Position numbers and translations under genes: made by a program | Assembly: GCF_014651015.1 (NCBI RefSeq) | Contig: NZ_BMWB01000003.1 | Location: 92,561-156,560, forward strand | From: Streptomyces xantholiticus | GTDB lineage: Bacteria; Actinomycetota; Actinomycetes; Streptomycetales; Streptomycetaceae | Direction of reading: 5' to 3' | DNA length: 64,000 nucleotides | Part shown: one piece after another, positions 43,548 to 52,608 of the stretch | Numbering within the stretch: the stretch's first letter is position 1 | Layout of the letters: the number at the start of each line of letters is the position of its first letter | The notes under the pieces: model-generated | Databases searched by the model: none | What the model saw: the letters and a program-made list of their open reading frames with translations, nothing else | Told to the model about the DNA's origin: nothing

Positions 43548-45273
43548 TCGGCAGCCGCCGGTCCTTGCCGAAGCCCTTCGCCGAGATCTTGGTGCCCGGC
43601 GGGTACTGGCGCCGCTTGTACTCCGCCGTGTCCACCAGCCGCAGCGTCTTCGTCACCAGCTCCTCGTCGAAGCCGGCCGCCACGATCGCGTCCTTGCCCT
43701 GGTCCCGGTCGACGTACAACTCCAGGAGCCGGTCCAGCACGTCGTAGTCCGGCAGCGAGTCGGTGTCCATCTGTCCCGGGCGCAGCTCGGCGCTCGGCGG
43801 CTTGGTGATCGACGCCTCCGGGATCGGCGGGGTCTGGCCGCGTTCCTCAGCCGCGCGGTTGCGCCATTTCGCGAGCCGGAACACGGTCGTCTTGTAGACG
43901 TCCTTGATCGGCCCGTAGGCACCGACGGAGTCGCCGTACAGCGTCGAATACCCCACGGCCAGCTCGGACTTGTTGCCCGGCGCAAGCACGATGTGGCCCT
44001 CCTGGTTGGAGATCGCCATCAGCATCGTGCCGCGCAGCCGTGACTGCAGGTTCTCCTCCGCGAGACCGGTGAGGCCCAGCGAGCCCATGTACGCGTCGAA
44101 CATCGGCTCGATCGGTACGGTGCGGAAGTTGAGCCCGGTCCGGCGGGCCAGCTCGGCGGCGTCGCCCTTGGAGTGGTCGGAGCTGTATTTGGACGGCATG
44201 GACACGCCGTACACGTTCTGCGCACCGAGCGCGTCGCAGGCGATGGCGGCGACGAGGGCGGAGTCGATGCCGCCGGACAGGCCGATGAGCACGGACCGGA
44301 AGCCGTTCTTCGCGGCGTACGCGCGCAGGCCGACGACCAGCGCCGAGTACACCTCCTCGTCGTCGTCGAGCCGGTCGGCGTAACCGCCCGTGAGCTCCGC
44401 CTCGTATGCGGGCAGCGGCTCCTCGGAGAGGACGACCCGGTCGATGCGCAGCCCGTCGTCGACCACACCGGTCGGGGCGTCGGCGGTGGCGGCGGGCAGC
44501 TCCAGGTCGAGCACGACGCTGCCCTCCGCGAACTGCGGGGCGCGGGCGATGACTTCGCCGTCCGGGCCGACGACGATCGAGTCGCCGTCGAAGACCAGCT
44601 CGTCCTGTCCGCCGATCATCGCCAGATACGCGGTGGTGCAGCCGGCTTCCTGGGCGCGCTTTCGCACCAGCTCCAAGCGGGTGTCGTCCTTCTCGCGCTC
44701 GTAGGGGGAGGCGTTGATCGAAACCAGCAGCCCGGCGTTCGCGCTGCGGGCGGCGGGCACGCGGCCGCCGTCCTGCCAGAGGTCCTCGCAGATCGCGAGC
44801 GCGACGTCGATGCCGTGGACGCGGATCACGGGCATGGTGTCGCCCGGCATGAAGTAACGGAACTCGTCGAAGACGCCGTAGTTGGGGAGGTGGTGCTTGG
44901 CGAAGCTCAGCACCACTTCACCTCGGTGCAGCACTGCGGCGGCGTTGCGCGGACCGCCGACGGGCTGGCCGTACTTGAGCCGGTCCGTTTCCGAACGGTC
45001 CAGGTACCCGACGATCACCGGCAGCTCGCCGAACCCCTCGGCGTCGAGCCGCGCCGCGAGCGCGCGCAGCGCGGAACGGGACGCTTCGACGAAGGACGAC
45101 CGCAGGGCGAGGTCCTCGACGGGGTAGCCGGTCAACACCATCTCGGGGAACGCGACGAGATGCGCCCCCTGCTCGGCGGCGTGCCGGGTCCAGTGCACGA
45201 TCGCCTCGGCGTTGCCGGTGAGGTCGCCGACGGTCGAGTCGATCTGATTCAGAGCGAGACGTAGTTGAGGCAC
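43516..45273 (-). CDS. nadE: Glutamine-dependent NAD(+) synthase
   Basis: 585 aa. The N-terminal nitrilase-like glutaminase has its three catalytic parts: FPEMVLTGYP (Glu), SFAKHHLPNYGVFDE (Lys) and ALAICEDLW (Cys). The C-terminal synthetase has the ATP-pyrophosphatase loop GLSGGIDSALVAAIA near residue 335. It amidates deamido-NAD with glutamine nitrogen, the last step of NAD synthesis. Full length. Single gene, followed tail to tail by the overlapping MFS gene. Confidence 0.97.
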   Translation of the reverse strand: MPQLRLALNQIDSTVGDLTGNAEAIVHWTRHAAEQGAHLVAFPEMVLTGYPVEDLALRSSFVEASRSALRALAARLDAEGFGELPVIVGYLDRSETDRLKYGQPVGGPRNAAAVLHRGEVVLSFAKHHLPNYGVFDEFRYFMPGDTMPVIRVHGIDVALAICEDLWQDGGRVPAARSANAGLLVSINASPYEREKDDTRLELVRKRAQEAGCTTAYLAMIGGQDELVFDGDSIVVGPDGEVIARAPQFAEGSVVLDLELPAATADAPTGVVDDGLRIDRVVLSEEPLPAYEAELTGGYADRLDDDEEVYSALVVGLRAYAAKNGFRSVLIGLSGGIDSALVAAIACDALGAQNVYGVSMPSKYSSDHSKGDAAELARRTGLNFRTVPIEPMFDAYMGSLGLTGLAEENLQSRLRGTMLMAISNQEGHIVLAPGNKSELAVGYSTLYGDSVGAYGPIKDVYKTTVFRLAKWRNRAAEERGQTPPIPEASITKPPSAELRPGQMDTDSLPDYDVLDRLLELYVDRDQGKDAIVAAGFDEELVTKTLRLVDTAEYKRRQYPPGTKISAKGFGKDRRLPITNRWRETTG

Positions 45274-45642
45274 GCGGGTCAGTGTAATCGTCTTTCTGAC
45301 GCGATGCCCTTCCGGGTGACGCGGCCCACAGGTTGCGTGCCGCTGCGGGGCCGTTCACCTCCCCGCCCTGCCCGAAGCCGGGCCCTGCCCGGACCCGCCT
45401 TGCGGGCCCCTTCCCCGGCCGGGCGGCCGGGGAAGGGGCCCGCCCTTTCGCCCCGCGCCTCAACCGGCGGCGGGGCTCTGAGACGCTCCCCTCGACGGGC
45501 CGGTGCCGGCCGGCGGCCCCCATCGGCCAGGACCCGCGCCCGCGACCCCGGCGCGCTCGCCCCGCCTGCCGGCCCCCCGGGGTGCACCCGAGGGCGCAGC
45601 GCCCCGCCGGGGCAGGGCGCACCCCGCGACGCGTCGCACCTG
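45274..45642. other. Intergenic region between the CBS gene and nadE
   Basis: 369 bp, rich in GC hairpins. It contains the 19-bp-stem hairpin at 45402-45443. No gene seen. Confidence 0.5.
45402..45443 (-). terminator. Very stable hairpin after the CBS-domain gene
   Basis: Perfect 19-bp stem, starting GCGGGCCCCTTCCCCGG at 45402-45420, with its complement at 45425-45443 and a 4-nt loop. It is perfect in both directions and lies between two minus-strand genes. Confidence 0.85.
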
Positions 45643-46098
45643 TCAGGTCATCGCGCCCGCGTTCGTCAACCGCTCCGTACCGCTTTCCGCGTACACCCGT
45701 TCCGCCCACCCCGCCAGCTGGTCCTCGCTCAGGTGCTGGGCCAGGTCGGCCTCGCTGATCATGCCGACGAGGCGCTTGTTCTCGATCACCGGAAGGCGGC
45801 GGATCTGGTGGCCCTGCATCTCCCGCAGGACCGCTTCGACGTCCGCGCCCGCGTCGATCCAGCGCGGCGTGCCCTTGGCCATGTCGCCTGCCGTGACGCG
45901 GGACGGGTCGTGGCCCAAGGCAACGCAGCCGACGACGATGTCGCGGTCGGTGAGGATGCCGCACAGACGCTCGTCGGCGTCGGCGATCGGCAGCGCGCCC
46001 ACATTCAGTTCGCGCATCAGCTGCGCCGCCCGGTCGAGGGTCTCGTGTTCGGGGATCCAGCGGGCCCCCGCGTGCATGATGTCCTTCGCAGTGGTCAT
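45643..46098 (-). CDS. CBS-domain protein
   Basis: 151 aa. ATG with AGGAGG upstream. Two CBS motifs make up the whole protein: DIMHAGARWIPEHETLDRAAQLM...ALPIADADERLCGILTDRDI (residues 5-60), and DMAKGTPRWIDAGADVEAVLREM...RLPVIENKRLVGMISEADLA (72-128). A pair folds into a Bateman module that binds adenosine nucleotides. Stand-alone forms are often linked to hypoxia or energy stress. A C-terminal tail of about 25 residues has no known role. Confidence 0.94.
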   Translation of the reverse strand: MTTAKDIMHAGARWIPEHETLDRAAQLMRELNVGALPIADADERLCGILTDRDIVVGCVALGHDPSRVTAGDMAKGTPRWIDAGADVEAVLREMQGHQIRRLPVIENKRLVGMISEADLAQHLSEDQLAGWAERVYAESGTERLTNAGAMT

Positions 46099-46199
46099 GG
46101 GTCGTGCCTCCTGCATGCCGTACGGCCCCGAGCCACCCCATTCTCGTTGCGCCGTCCGGGGTACGCGACCGCAGTCGCGTACCCCGGACGGCACGCGCG

Positions 46200-46874
46200 T
46201 CAGGTGCGCGGCTCCGCCCCGCGCTTGTGCAGCAGGTCGACCATCAGTTCGACCTCCGACGCCTGCGCGTCGACCATGCCCTGGGCCAGATCCCGCTCCA
46301 CACCGACCTCGCACCGCTCGACGCAGCCCTTCGCCATGGCGATGCCGCCGTTGTGATGGATGATCATCAGCTGCAGGTACAGGATCTCGGCCTGTTTGCC
46401 GCTCAGCCGGGAGAGCCGCTCCAGGTCCGACTTGGTCGCCATGCCGGACATGAGCGAACCGTCCTCGGCCTGATGCCCCGCGTGACCGGAGTGGCCGCCA
46501 CCCGGCGACGAGCCGTCGCCTCCCGTGCTCATCCACGCCATCGGCTCCGCGTCCGCCGACACCTTCGGCAGGCCCCACAGGTCGAGCCAGCCGAGCATCA
46601 TCCCGCGCTGGTTCGCCTGTGTGTTGGCGATGTCGTACGCGAGCCTGCGCACCTCTTCGCCCTGTGCACGGTCGCGGACGATGAACGACATCTCGACCGC
46701 CTGCTGGTGGTGCACCGACATGTCCCGGGCGAATCCGGCGTCCGCGGACGCCCCCGCCGGAGCGCGTTCCACGGTCGCGGAGCCGCCGTTGCCCGCGGAG
46801 GCCACTGTGGCGGCCCCGGCGAACAGCAGCGCGAGCACCACCGCCGTGACGGCGGCCCAGTGCGTACGCGTCAT
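46200..46874 (-). CDS. DUF305 family secreted protein
   Basis: 224 aa. A signal or anchor helix (AAVTAVVLALLFAGAATVASA) precedes a ferritin-like helical domain with paired His/Met motifs: DMSVHHQQAVEMSFI, NQRGMMLGWL, MSGMATKSDL and LQLMIIHHNGGIAMA. DUF305 proteins bind metal (copper has been suggested) outside the cell. A His/Gly-rich segment GGGHSGHAGHQ lies between the halves. The ATG overlaps the stop of the DUF3105 gene (ATGA), so the two are translationally coupled. Confidence 0.93.
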   Translation of the reverse strand: MTRTHWAAVTAVVLALLFAGAATVASAGNGGSATVERAPAGASADAGFARDMSVHHQQAVEMSFIVRDRAQGEEVRRLAYDIANTQANQRGMMLGWLDLWGLPKVSADAEPMAWMSTGGDGSSPGGGHSGHAGHQAEDGSLMSGMATKSDLERLSRLSGKQAEILYLQLMIIHHNGGIAMAKGCVERCEVGVERDLAQGMVDAQASEVELMVDLLHKRGAEPRT

Positions 46875-47527
46875 GACCGTGGGTTGCCGTTCAGTCCGCC
46901 CGTGCAGGCCGCGCCGGGCTCGGGCGTCTGCGGGCCCTGCACGTACTTGGTGAAGAACTGGTCGACCCGCTTGTCGTCGGCAGAGTCGACGGTGACCTGC
47001 TTGCCCCAGGCGCTCAGCATGATCGCGCCCTGCTGGTCCTTGTACGGGCTCATCAGCGAGTACGGCGTCTTCTCGACCTTCTTCGCGAGCTTGTCGACGT
47101 CGGCCTTGGCGGCCTTGTCGGTGTAGGTCACCCACACGGCGCCGTGCTCGAGCGAGTGGACGGCGTTGACGTCGGGGATCGGCTCCTTGTAGACGTCACC
47201 GTTGCAGTTCATCCACACCTGGCTGTGGTCGCCGCCGACCGGCGGCTTCATCTCGTACGTGACGGTCGTGTCCACGTGGTTGCGGCCGAGCTTCTTCGCG
47301 TCCCAGGTCTGCTCCTGCTTGACGGGAGCCTTGGCCTCGGCGACGCGCTGCTCCTTCTCCTCGGACTCCTTGCTGAGCACGAAGACGCCGAAGCCGACGA
47401 GGCCGGCGACGACGACGCCGCTGATGCCGATGGTGAGGATGCGGTTCCGGCGCTCGCGGGACTGATCGGCGCGGCGCATCTGCTCTATGCGGGCCCGGCG
47501 GTCGTTGGTGGTGTTACGGGAAGCCAT
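46871..47527 (-). CDS. DUF3105 family membrane protein
   Basis: 218 aa. The basic N-terminus MASRNTTNDRRARIEQMRR precedes one transmembrane helix (ILTIGISGVVVAGLVGFGVFV, about residues 30-50), then the extracytoplasmic DUF3105 domain with HVDTTVTYEMKPPVGGDHS, MNCNGDVY and NAVHSLEHGAVWVTY. The conserved His, Cys and Met residues suggest metal handling with its DUF305 partner (inference). Four-base overlap with that gene. Confidence 0.94.
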   Translation of the reverse strand: MASRNTTNDRRARIEQMRRADQSRERRNRILTIGISGVVVAGLVGFGVFVLSKESEEKEQRVAEAKAPVKQEQTWDAKKLGRNHVDTTVTYEMKPPVGGDHSQVWMNCNGDVYKEPIPDVNAVHSLEHGAVWVTYTDKAAKADVDKLAKKVEKTPYSLMSPYKDQQGAIMLSAWGKQVTVDSADDKRVDQFFTKYVQGPQTPEPGAACTGGLNGNPRS

Positions 47528-47599
47528 GGTGACAGTGTCCTTCGCGAAGTCTGCGGAATGGGGGGTTCAGCGATACGTGCAAGTTCGTGCGGACTCGTG

Positions 47600-47971
47600 T
47601 CACGTCCGCAGTACCTGAAGGACATGCAGGTCCGGGGCGCGTGCGAGCACTCCGGAACGGTCGGGCCCGACGGCGTCCGCGGTCGGCCCGGGATGCGGCG
47701 GCGTGGTGCCCGCCTCGGGGGTGGCGTCCAGCGGCGGGGCGGTGAGCACCGCAGGACCGAGCACCGGCAGCAGTCCGCAGCGGCCGTCGTCGTACGGGCA
47801 GCTGTACGCGGTCGTCGTCGAAGGCTCGTACACCGAGCGAGCGGCCGCGTCGTGGTGCGGACCTGCCGGGCCGAGGCAGATGAAGAGCGCACCGAGGAGC
47901 GTCGCCACGGCGCTCAGCAGAGCCGTGGGACGCGCGGTGTGCGAGTGGCGGTAGGTCCGCGAACCCCCCAT
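47600..47971 (-). CDS. Small membrane/secreted protein upstream of DUF3105-DUF305
   Basis: 123 aa. ATG 47971 lies 8 nt after TACGAT, suggesting a leaderless mRNA. One hydrophobic helix (ALLSAVATLLGALFICLG) is followed by a Pro-rich exported part with YSCPYDDGRCGLLP (two Cys). No known domain. It is the first gene of the DUF3105/DUF305 set, which ends 72 nt downstream of it, and may work with them. Confidence 0.7.
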   Translation of the reverse strand: MGGSRTYRHSHTARPTALLSAVATLLGALFICLGPAGPHHDAAARSVYEPSTTTAYSCPYDDGRCGLLPVLGPAVLTAPPLDATPEAGTTPPHPGPTADAVGPDRSGVLARAPDLHVLQVLRT

Positions 47972-48484
47972 GGCCGCAGATCGTAGTCGGCGCGCCCGTC
48001 GGGTACCTCGGTCGGGCGACGAATTCGAGCGGTCGGCGACGACGCCGGCCGGCACCGGCACCGTAGGGGCCAGGAAGGTGTCGGGCGGTACGCCGACGCC
48101 GACGCGTCAGGAAGAGGTTTGGTCGACGCCCGGGACGACCAGGAAGACGAAGCCCGTCAGCGGGGCTGCTCCGCATCGGTGAACGTCCGCGCGGCCGCCG
48201 CGACGCCTCGGGCGCCAGCGTGAAACAGAACTGTGCCGGCTCGAAATACTTCATGGCCCTGCACGGCACCCTTGGCCTACCTGTCGGTTCAGACCGACGC
48301 CCTGCGGAGAGGCATGTCCAAGGGGTCCGACACCGTCCGGAACGAGTGGGGGGAGCCTCGGGCTCGTCTCGGGGTGGGCCCTGACCCACAATGGTCGGAG
48401 CCGCGTGCGCAATCTCCCCGAAACCCGCGGATGGGATGCTCCAGGGAGCAGGCACGCGCCGTGACCGGCAAGGATGGGTTGGAA
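47972..48484. other. Region upstream of glnA2
   Basis: 513 bp. No protein-like frame in either direction. The part just before glnA2 probably holds its promoter (a CACAAT hexamer near 48389-48394). I looked for GlnR-type GTNAC-n6-GAAAC boxes and found only an isolated GTGAAAC (near 48220), not a convincing site. Confidence 0.4.
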
Positions 48485-49846
48485 ATGGACAAGCAGCAGG
48501 AATTCGTGCTCCGTACGCTCGAGGAGCGCGACATCCGCTTCGTACGCCTGTGGTTCACCGACGTGCTCGGCTTCCTCAAGTCGGTCGCCGTGGCACCTGC
48601 CGAACTGGAACAGGCGTTCGATGAAGGCATCGGCTTCGACGGCTCCGCGATCGAGGGCTTCGCCCGGGTCTACGAGTCGGACATGATCGCCAAGCCCGAC
48701 CCGGGGACCTTCCAGATCCTGCCCTGGCGCGCCGAGGCTCCCGGCACGGCCCGGATGTTCTGCGACATCCTGATGCCGGACGGCTCGCCGTCCTTCGCCG
48801 ACCCGCGCTTCGTGCTGAAGCGGATCCTCGCCAAGACCTCGGACCTGGGCTTCACCTTCTACACCCACCCCGAGATCGAGTTCTTCCTGCTCAAGGACAA
48901 GCCCGTCGACGGCAGCCGCCCCACGCCCGCCGACAGCTCCGGGTACTTCGACCACACCCCGCAGAACGTCGGCATGGACTTCCGCCGCCAGGCCATCACC
49001 ATGCTCGAGTCCATGGGCATCTCGGTCGAGTTCAGCCACCACGAGGGCGCCCCTGGCCAGCAGGAGATCGACCTGCGCTACGCGGACGCGCTGTCCACGG
49101 CCGACAACATCATGACGTTCCGCCTGGTCATGAAGCAGGTCGCGCTCGAGCAGGGCGTCCAGGCCACCTTCATGCCGAAGCCGTTCTCCGAATACCCCGG
49201 CTCCGGGATGCACACCCACCTCTCCCTCTTCGAGGGCGACCGCAACGCCTTCTACGAGTCCGGCGCCGAGTACCAGCTCTCCAAGGTCGGCCGCTCCTTC
49301 ATCGCCGGTCTGCTGCGGCACGCCGCGGAGATCTCGGCCGTCACCAACCAGTGGGTCAACTCCTACAAGCGGATCTGGGGCGGCTCGACCCGCAGCGCCG
49401 GCGCGGGCGGCGAGGCCCCCTCGTACATCTGCTGGGGCCACAACAACCGCTCCGCCCTGATCCGCGTCCCGATGTACAAGCCGGGCAAGACCGGCTCCGC
49501 CCGCATCGAGGTCCGCTCCCTGGACTCCGGCGCCAACCCCTACCTCTCGTACGCCGTGCTGCTCGCCGCCGGCCTCAAGGGCGTCGAGGAGGGCTACGAA
49601 CTCCCGGCCGGTGCCGACGACGACGTCTGGGCCCTCTCCGACGCGGAACGCCGCGCGATGGGCATCGCCCCGCTGCCGCAGAACCTGGGCGAGGCGATCG
49701 ACCTGATGGAGCGCAGCGAGCTGGTGGCCCAGACGCTGGGCGAGCACGTCTTCGACTTCTTCCTGCGCAACAAGAAGCAGGAGTGGGAGGAGTACCGCTC
49801 CGAGGTCACCGCTTTCGAGCTGCGTAAGAGCCTGCCGGTGCTGTAA
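48485..49846 (+). CDS. glnA2: Glutamine synthetase-like enzyme GlnA2 (gamma-glutamylpolyamine synthetase type)
   Basis: 453 aa. GS beta-grasp start FVRLWFTDVLGFLKSVAV, GFDGSAIEGFARVYESDM (Asp latch), EIEFFLL, FMPKPFSEYPGSGMHTHLSL (catalytic/ATP site), NSYKRIWGG and RIEVRSLDSGANPYLSYA. The adenylylation loop NLYDLP of regulated GSI is replaced by DDVWAL, so GlnE should not modify it. In S. coelicolor the homologue GlnA2 has been reported to glutamylate polyamines rather than ammonia. A 28-bp piece of its 3' end (49760-49787) is repeated at 53735, marking an integrated island that begins just after the gene. glnE lies 8 kb downstream, as in mycobacteria. Confidence 0.93.
   Translation: MDKQQEFVLRTLEERDIRFVRLWFTDVLGFLKSVAVAPAELEQAFDEGIGFDGSAIEGFARVYESDMIAKPDPGTFQILPWRAEAPGTARMFCDILMPDGSPSFADPRFVLKRILAKTSDLGFTFYTHPEIEFFLLKDKPVDGSRPTPADSSGYFDHTPQNVGMDFRRQAITMLESMGISVEFSHHEGAPGQQEIDLRYADALSTADNIMTFRLVMKQVALEQGVQATFMPKPFSEYPGSGMHTHLSLFEGDRNAFYESGAEYQLSKVGRSFIAGLLRHAAEISAVTNQWVNSYKRIWGGSTRSAGAGGEAPSYICWGHNNRSALIRVPMYKPGKTGSARIEVRSLDSGANPYLSYAVLLAAGLKGVEEGYELPAGADDDVWALSDAERRAMGIAPLPQNLGEAIDLMERSELVAQTLGEHVFDFFLRNKKQEWEEYRSEVTAFELRKSLPVL
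49760..49787 (+). repeat. Left attachment-site-like repeat inside glnA2
   Basis: 28-bp stretch starting TTCCTGCGCAACAAGAAGCA, within the glnA2 codons for FLRNKKQEW. Identical to 53735-53762 in direct orientation. Interpreted as the left core of an integrated element. Confidence 0.85.
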
Positions 49847-49881
49847 GCCCAGGTCATCCCTGGTTTCACCGCTGTACGGCA

Positions 49882-49916
49882 CTCCGGGCCGACGGTCACC
49901 GACCGTCGGCCCGGAG
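49882..49916 (+). terminator. glnA2 terminator
   Basis: Perfect 15-bp stem CTCCGGGCCGACGGT/ACCGTCGGCCCGGAG with a 5-nt loop, 35 nt after the stop codon. A near-identical hairpin occurs at 53765-53799. Confidence 0.85.
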
Positions 49917-49921
49917 GCGTC

Positions 49922-50230
49922 TCAGCCCCCTGGGCCGTCTGTGGGCCGTCGGGTGTGGGAGAGGCGGCCTCGTACATGGTGTCCACGGCCTTTCGCGCCC
50001 GGCCGTCGCTGCTCGGCATAGTGTTCCCGGTATGGCGCAGATCGTGGAAGTGCACGTCCCCGAGGCCGGTCGTCTCCAGGGCCCTGAGCCCACAGGCGGC
50101 GGAAGTTGTTCCGGCGCAGTTGCCCGCCCCGTGCCCCTGTGAACATCAGCCCGGTGCTGCCCGGTCCGGCGTACGCGTCGAGATGAGCGGCGGCCCGCAG
50201 GGGGGTCGCTACGTTCAGAAGTGGCACTTT
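49922..50230 (-). pseudogene. C-terminal remnant of a tyrosine recombinase (phage-type integrase)
   Basis: On the minus strand, VPLLNVATPLRAAAHLDAYAG and GLMFTGARGGQLRRNNFRRLW lie in one frame, then after a one-base shift near 50080 VHFHDLRHTGNTM, which has the His-x-x-Arg box of tyrosine recombinases. The following residues diverge before the catalytic Tyr. The N-terminal half is missing. It points outward from the island next to the left repeat, the usual place of an integrase. Confidence 0.78.
49930..49951 (+). repeat. Secondary direct repeat, left copy
   Basis: CTGGGCCGTCTGTGGGCCGT and two more bases, repeated with one extra G at 53608-53630 in the same orientation. Both lie between the 28-bp repeat and the island genes. 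They may be recombinase arm sites or two copies of an integrase gene end. Confidence 0.6.
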
Positions 50231-50303
50231 GTGTAAAAACTCCGTGAGCTGCGCTCTCGGCGTCGGGCCGTAGGCTGTGGGTGAGAGGCGGAGGGATTCC
50301 GGG

Positions 50304-52397
50304 ATGAACGCAGCCCGAACCGTCAAGACGAACGGCGACGAGACGGCCTTCGCCGTCTCCCAGCCGAGTGGGCTGCTGGATGTGCTGGGCGTGGCGGCCG
50401 TGGTGCTCGACGCGCAGGGGCGGATCGTGCTGTGGAGCCCCGAGGCCGAGGAACTGTTCGGTTACACCGCCGAAGAGGCGCTGGGCCAGTACGCCGCTCG
50501 GCTCGTGGTCCGCGAGCAGCACTTCGACATGATCACCAAACTGTTCGGCGAGGTGATGGGCACCGGCCGACGCTGGGCCGGAGCCTTCCCCATCCGGCAC
50601 AAGGACGGCAGTACCCGGCTCGTGGAGTTCCGCAACATGCGGCTCCTGGATGACCGCGGAGACTTCTACGCTCTGGGCATCGCCGCGGATCAGGCGGCCT
50701 TGCACCAGGTGGAGAGGGACCAGGCGCTGTCCGTACAGTTGGTCTCCCAGTCCCCGATCGGCCTGGCCGTCCTGGACTCCGATCTGCGGTACCTGTCCGT
50801 CAACCCGGCGCTGGAGCTGATCCACGGTATACCCGCCGACGAACACCTCGGCCGCGCCTTCCACGACGTGCTGTCGTTCCCGAACGTCGATGAGATCGAA
50901 GCCGCCCTGCGCCAGGTGCTGGACACCGGGATCCCCCAGGTCAACCAGCACGCCGTCGGCCGCACCCCGGCAGACCCGGACCATGACCGCGCCTGGTCGG
51001 TCTCCTTCTTCCGGCTGGAGGATCCCGGTGGGCGGATTCTGGGTGTGGCCACCTCGGTGGTGGATGTCACCGAACGGCACCGGGCGGCCACCGAGGCAGA
51101 GCGCGCCCGTCGGCGACTGGCCCTCATCGCCGACGCCTCCGCCCGCATCGGCACCACCCTGGAACTGGACCGGACCGCCCGCGAACTGGCCGATGTCGCT
51201 GTCCCCGAACTCGCCGACATCGCAGCAGTGGACGTATTGGACTCCGTCCTGGAAGGCCGCCGCAGTGAGCTCTCGCCCACCGGCCCGGCTGTCATCCGGG
51301 CCCTCGCCGTCAAGGCCGCCCACCCCACCGAAGCCCTCCAAACAGCCGACGCCCGCGGGCACATCGCCCAGTACGCCGCCGACCGCCTGGTCACCCAGTG
51401 CGTGCACACCGGCCGCCCGGTCATGGTGCGCCATGTGGGCGAGGGGGATCTGCCGCGCATCGCCCGTGACCCCGACGAGGCCGTGCTCCTGGCCCGGGCG
51501 GGCGTCCACTCCTATCTCGCGGTGCCGTTGACCGCCCGCGGCGAAGTGCTCGGCGCCCTGGACCTCAAACGCACCAGCAACCCCCTGCCTTTCGACCACG
51601 ACGACATGGTCCTGGCCCGTGAGCTGGGCGCCCGCGCAGCGGTGCAGATCGACAACGCCCGCTGGTACCAAAGTGCGCGCAATACCGCCGTCACCCTCCA
51701 GCGCAGCCTGCTGCCGGAGCATCCGCCCTGCACGGTGGGCTTGTCCGTTGCCTCGCGCTACCAGCCGGCTGGAGCCGCGATCGAGGTCGGCGGTGACTGG
51801 TTCGACGTCATACCCCTGGAAGGCGACAAGACCGCGCTTGTCGTGGGCGATGTGATGGGCAGCGGTATCGACGCCGCCACCACCATGGGCCGGCTGCGCA
51901 CTGCCACCAGCACCCTGGCTTCACTGGACCTCGAACCCGCCCGCCTGCTCGAGCATCTCGACAAGATCACAGCCGGTCTGGGTCACTACATCGCCACCTG
52001 CATCTACGCCGTCTACGACCCCCACCACCGGCAATGCTGTATCGCCTGCGCCGGACACCTGCCGCCCGCTCTGGTGCGCGCCAGTGGGCCCGCGGAGCTG
52101 CTCGATCTGCCCACGGGCGCACCGCTCGGCGTCGGCGGTGTGCCCTTCCACAGCGCCGTAGTCGAGTTCGGTCCCGGAGACCAGCTCGTGCTCTACACCG
52201 ACGGCCTGGTCGAAACCCGCCACGAGCCCCTCGACGACCGCCTCAATCTCCTCCTCCGACTCCTGGACGACCCCGACCGGCCGTTGGAGAAAACCTGTGA
52301 CCGGCTCCTGCAAGCGCTCCGACAGCCGTACGACCACGATGATGTCGCCCTGCTCGTCGCGCGCGCCCAGGGCATGACGAACACCTCGCTCATGTAG
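50304..52397 (+). CDS. PAS-PAS-GAF-SpoIIE (PP2C-type) protein phosphatase
   Basis: 697 aa. ATG 50304 with GGAGGG upstream. PAS 1 about residues 25-130 (LLDVLGVAAVVLDAQGRIVLWSPEAEELFGYT), PAS 2 about 145-255 (PIGLAVLDSDLRYLSVNPALELIHG), GAF about 270-430 (SYLAVPLTARGEVLGALDL), then SpoIIE phosphatase about 460-690 with SLLPEHPP, GGDWFDVIPLEGDKTALVVGDVMGSG, CAGHLPPALV, LVLYTDGLVETR and HDDVALLVAR (metal-binding Asp and Gly residues). Such proteins dephosphorylate anti-sigma-factor antagonists to release a sigma factor. No partner anti-sigma kinase gene is nearby. It is island cargo, so its target may lie elsewhere. Confidence 0.93.
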   Translation: MNAARTVKTNGDETAFAVSQPSGLLDVLGVAAVVLDAQGRIVLWSPEAEELFGYTAEEALGQYAARLVVREQHFDMITKLFGEVMGTGRRWAGAFPIRHKDGSTRLVEFRNMRLLDDRGDFYALGIAADQAALHQVERDQALSVQLVSQSPIGLAVLDSDLRYLSVNPALELIHGIPADEHLGRAFHDVLSFPNVDEIEAALRQVLDTGIPQVNQHAVGRTPADPDHDRAWSVSFFRLEDPGGRILGVATSVVDVTERHRAATEAERARRRLALIADASARIGTTLELDRTARELADVAVPELADIAAVDVLDSVLEGRRSELSPTGPAVIRALAVKAAHPTEALQTADARGHIAQYAADRLVTQCVHTGRPVMVRHVGEGDLPRIARDPDEAVLLARAGVHSYLAVPLTARGEVLGALDLKRTSNPLPFDHDDMVLARELGARAAVQIDNARWYQSARNTAVTLQRSLLPEHPPCTVGLSVASRYQPAGAAIEVGGDWFDVIPLEGDKTALVVGDVMGSGIDAATTMGRLRTATSTLASLDLEPARLLEHLDKITAGLGHYIATCIYAVYDPHHRQCCIACAGHLPPALVRASGPAELLDLPTGAPLGVGGVPFHSAVVEFGPGDQLVLYTDGLVETRHEPLDDRLNLLLRLLDDPDRPLEKTCDRLLQALRQPYDHDDVALLVARAQGMTNTSLM

Positions 52398-52608
52398 GGC
52401 CACGCACCCGCGCAGAACCACTGTCCTGGGCGCACACCCGTTGCCACTCGAATTCAGGCACCTGATGAGGTCGGTGTCGCGCACGGCGTTCACGGCAGAG
52501 CGGAACAGGCGGAGCCGTGCCTGGTTAGGCCTTGTCCGGCGGATCATGCCTGGGCCGTGATGGTCTGGCTCGCCCGTCTTCGGCGTTGTCGTCTGGTGAG
52601 GGAGGAGA

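Larger units (their letters stand above)
49847..50303. other. Region between glnA2 and the SpoIIE-type phosphatase
   Basis: 457 bp containing the glnA2 terminator, the recombinase remnant and an AT-richer promoter zone at 50220-50275 (TAGGCT hexamer near 50271) for the phosphatase gene. No intact gene. Confidence 0.5.

Noticed and set aside
48195..48250. GlnR-type box upstream of glnA2
   Set aside because: Only an isolated GTGAAAC; the paired half-sites with 6-nt spacing are missing.
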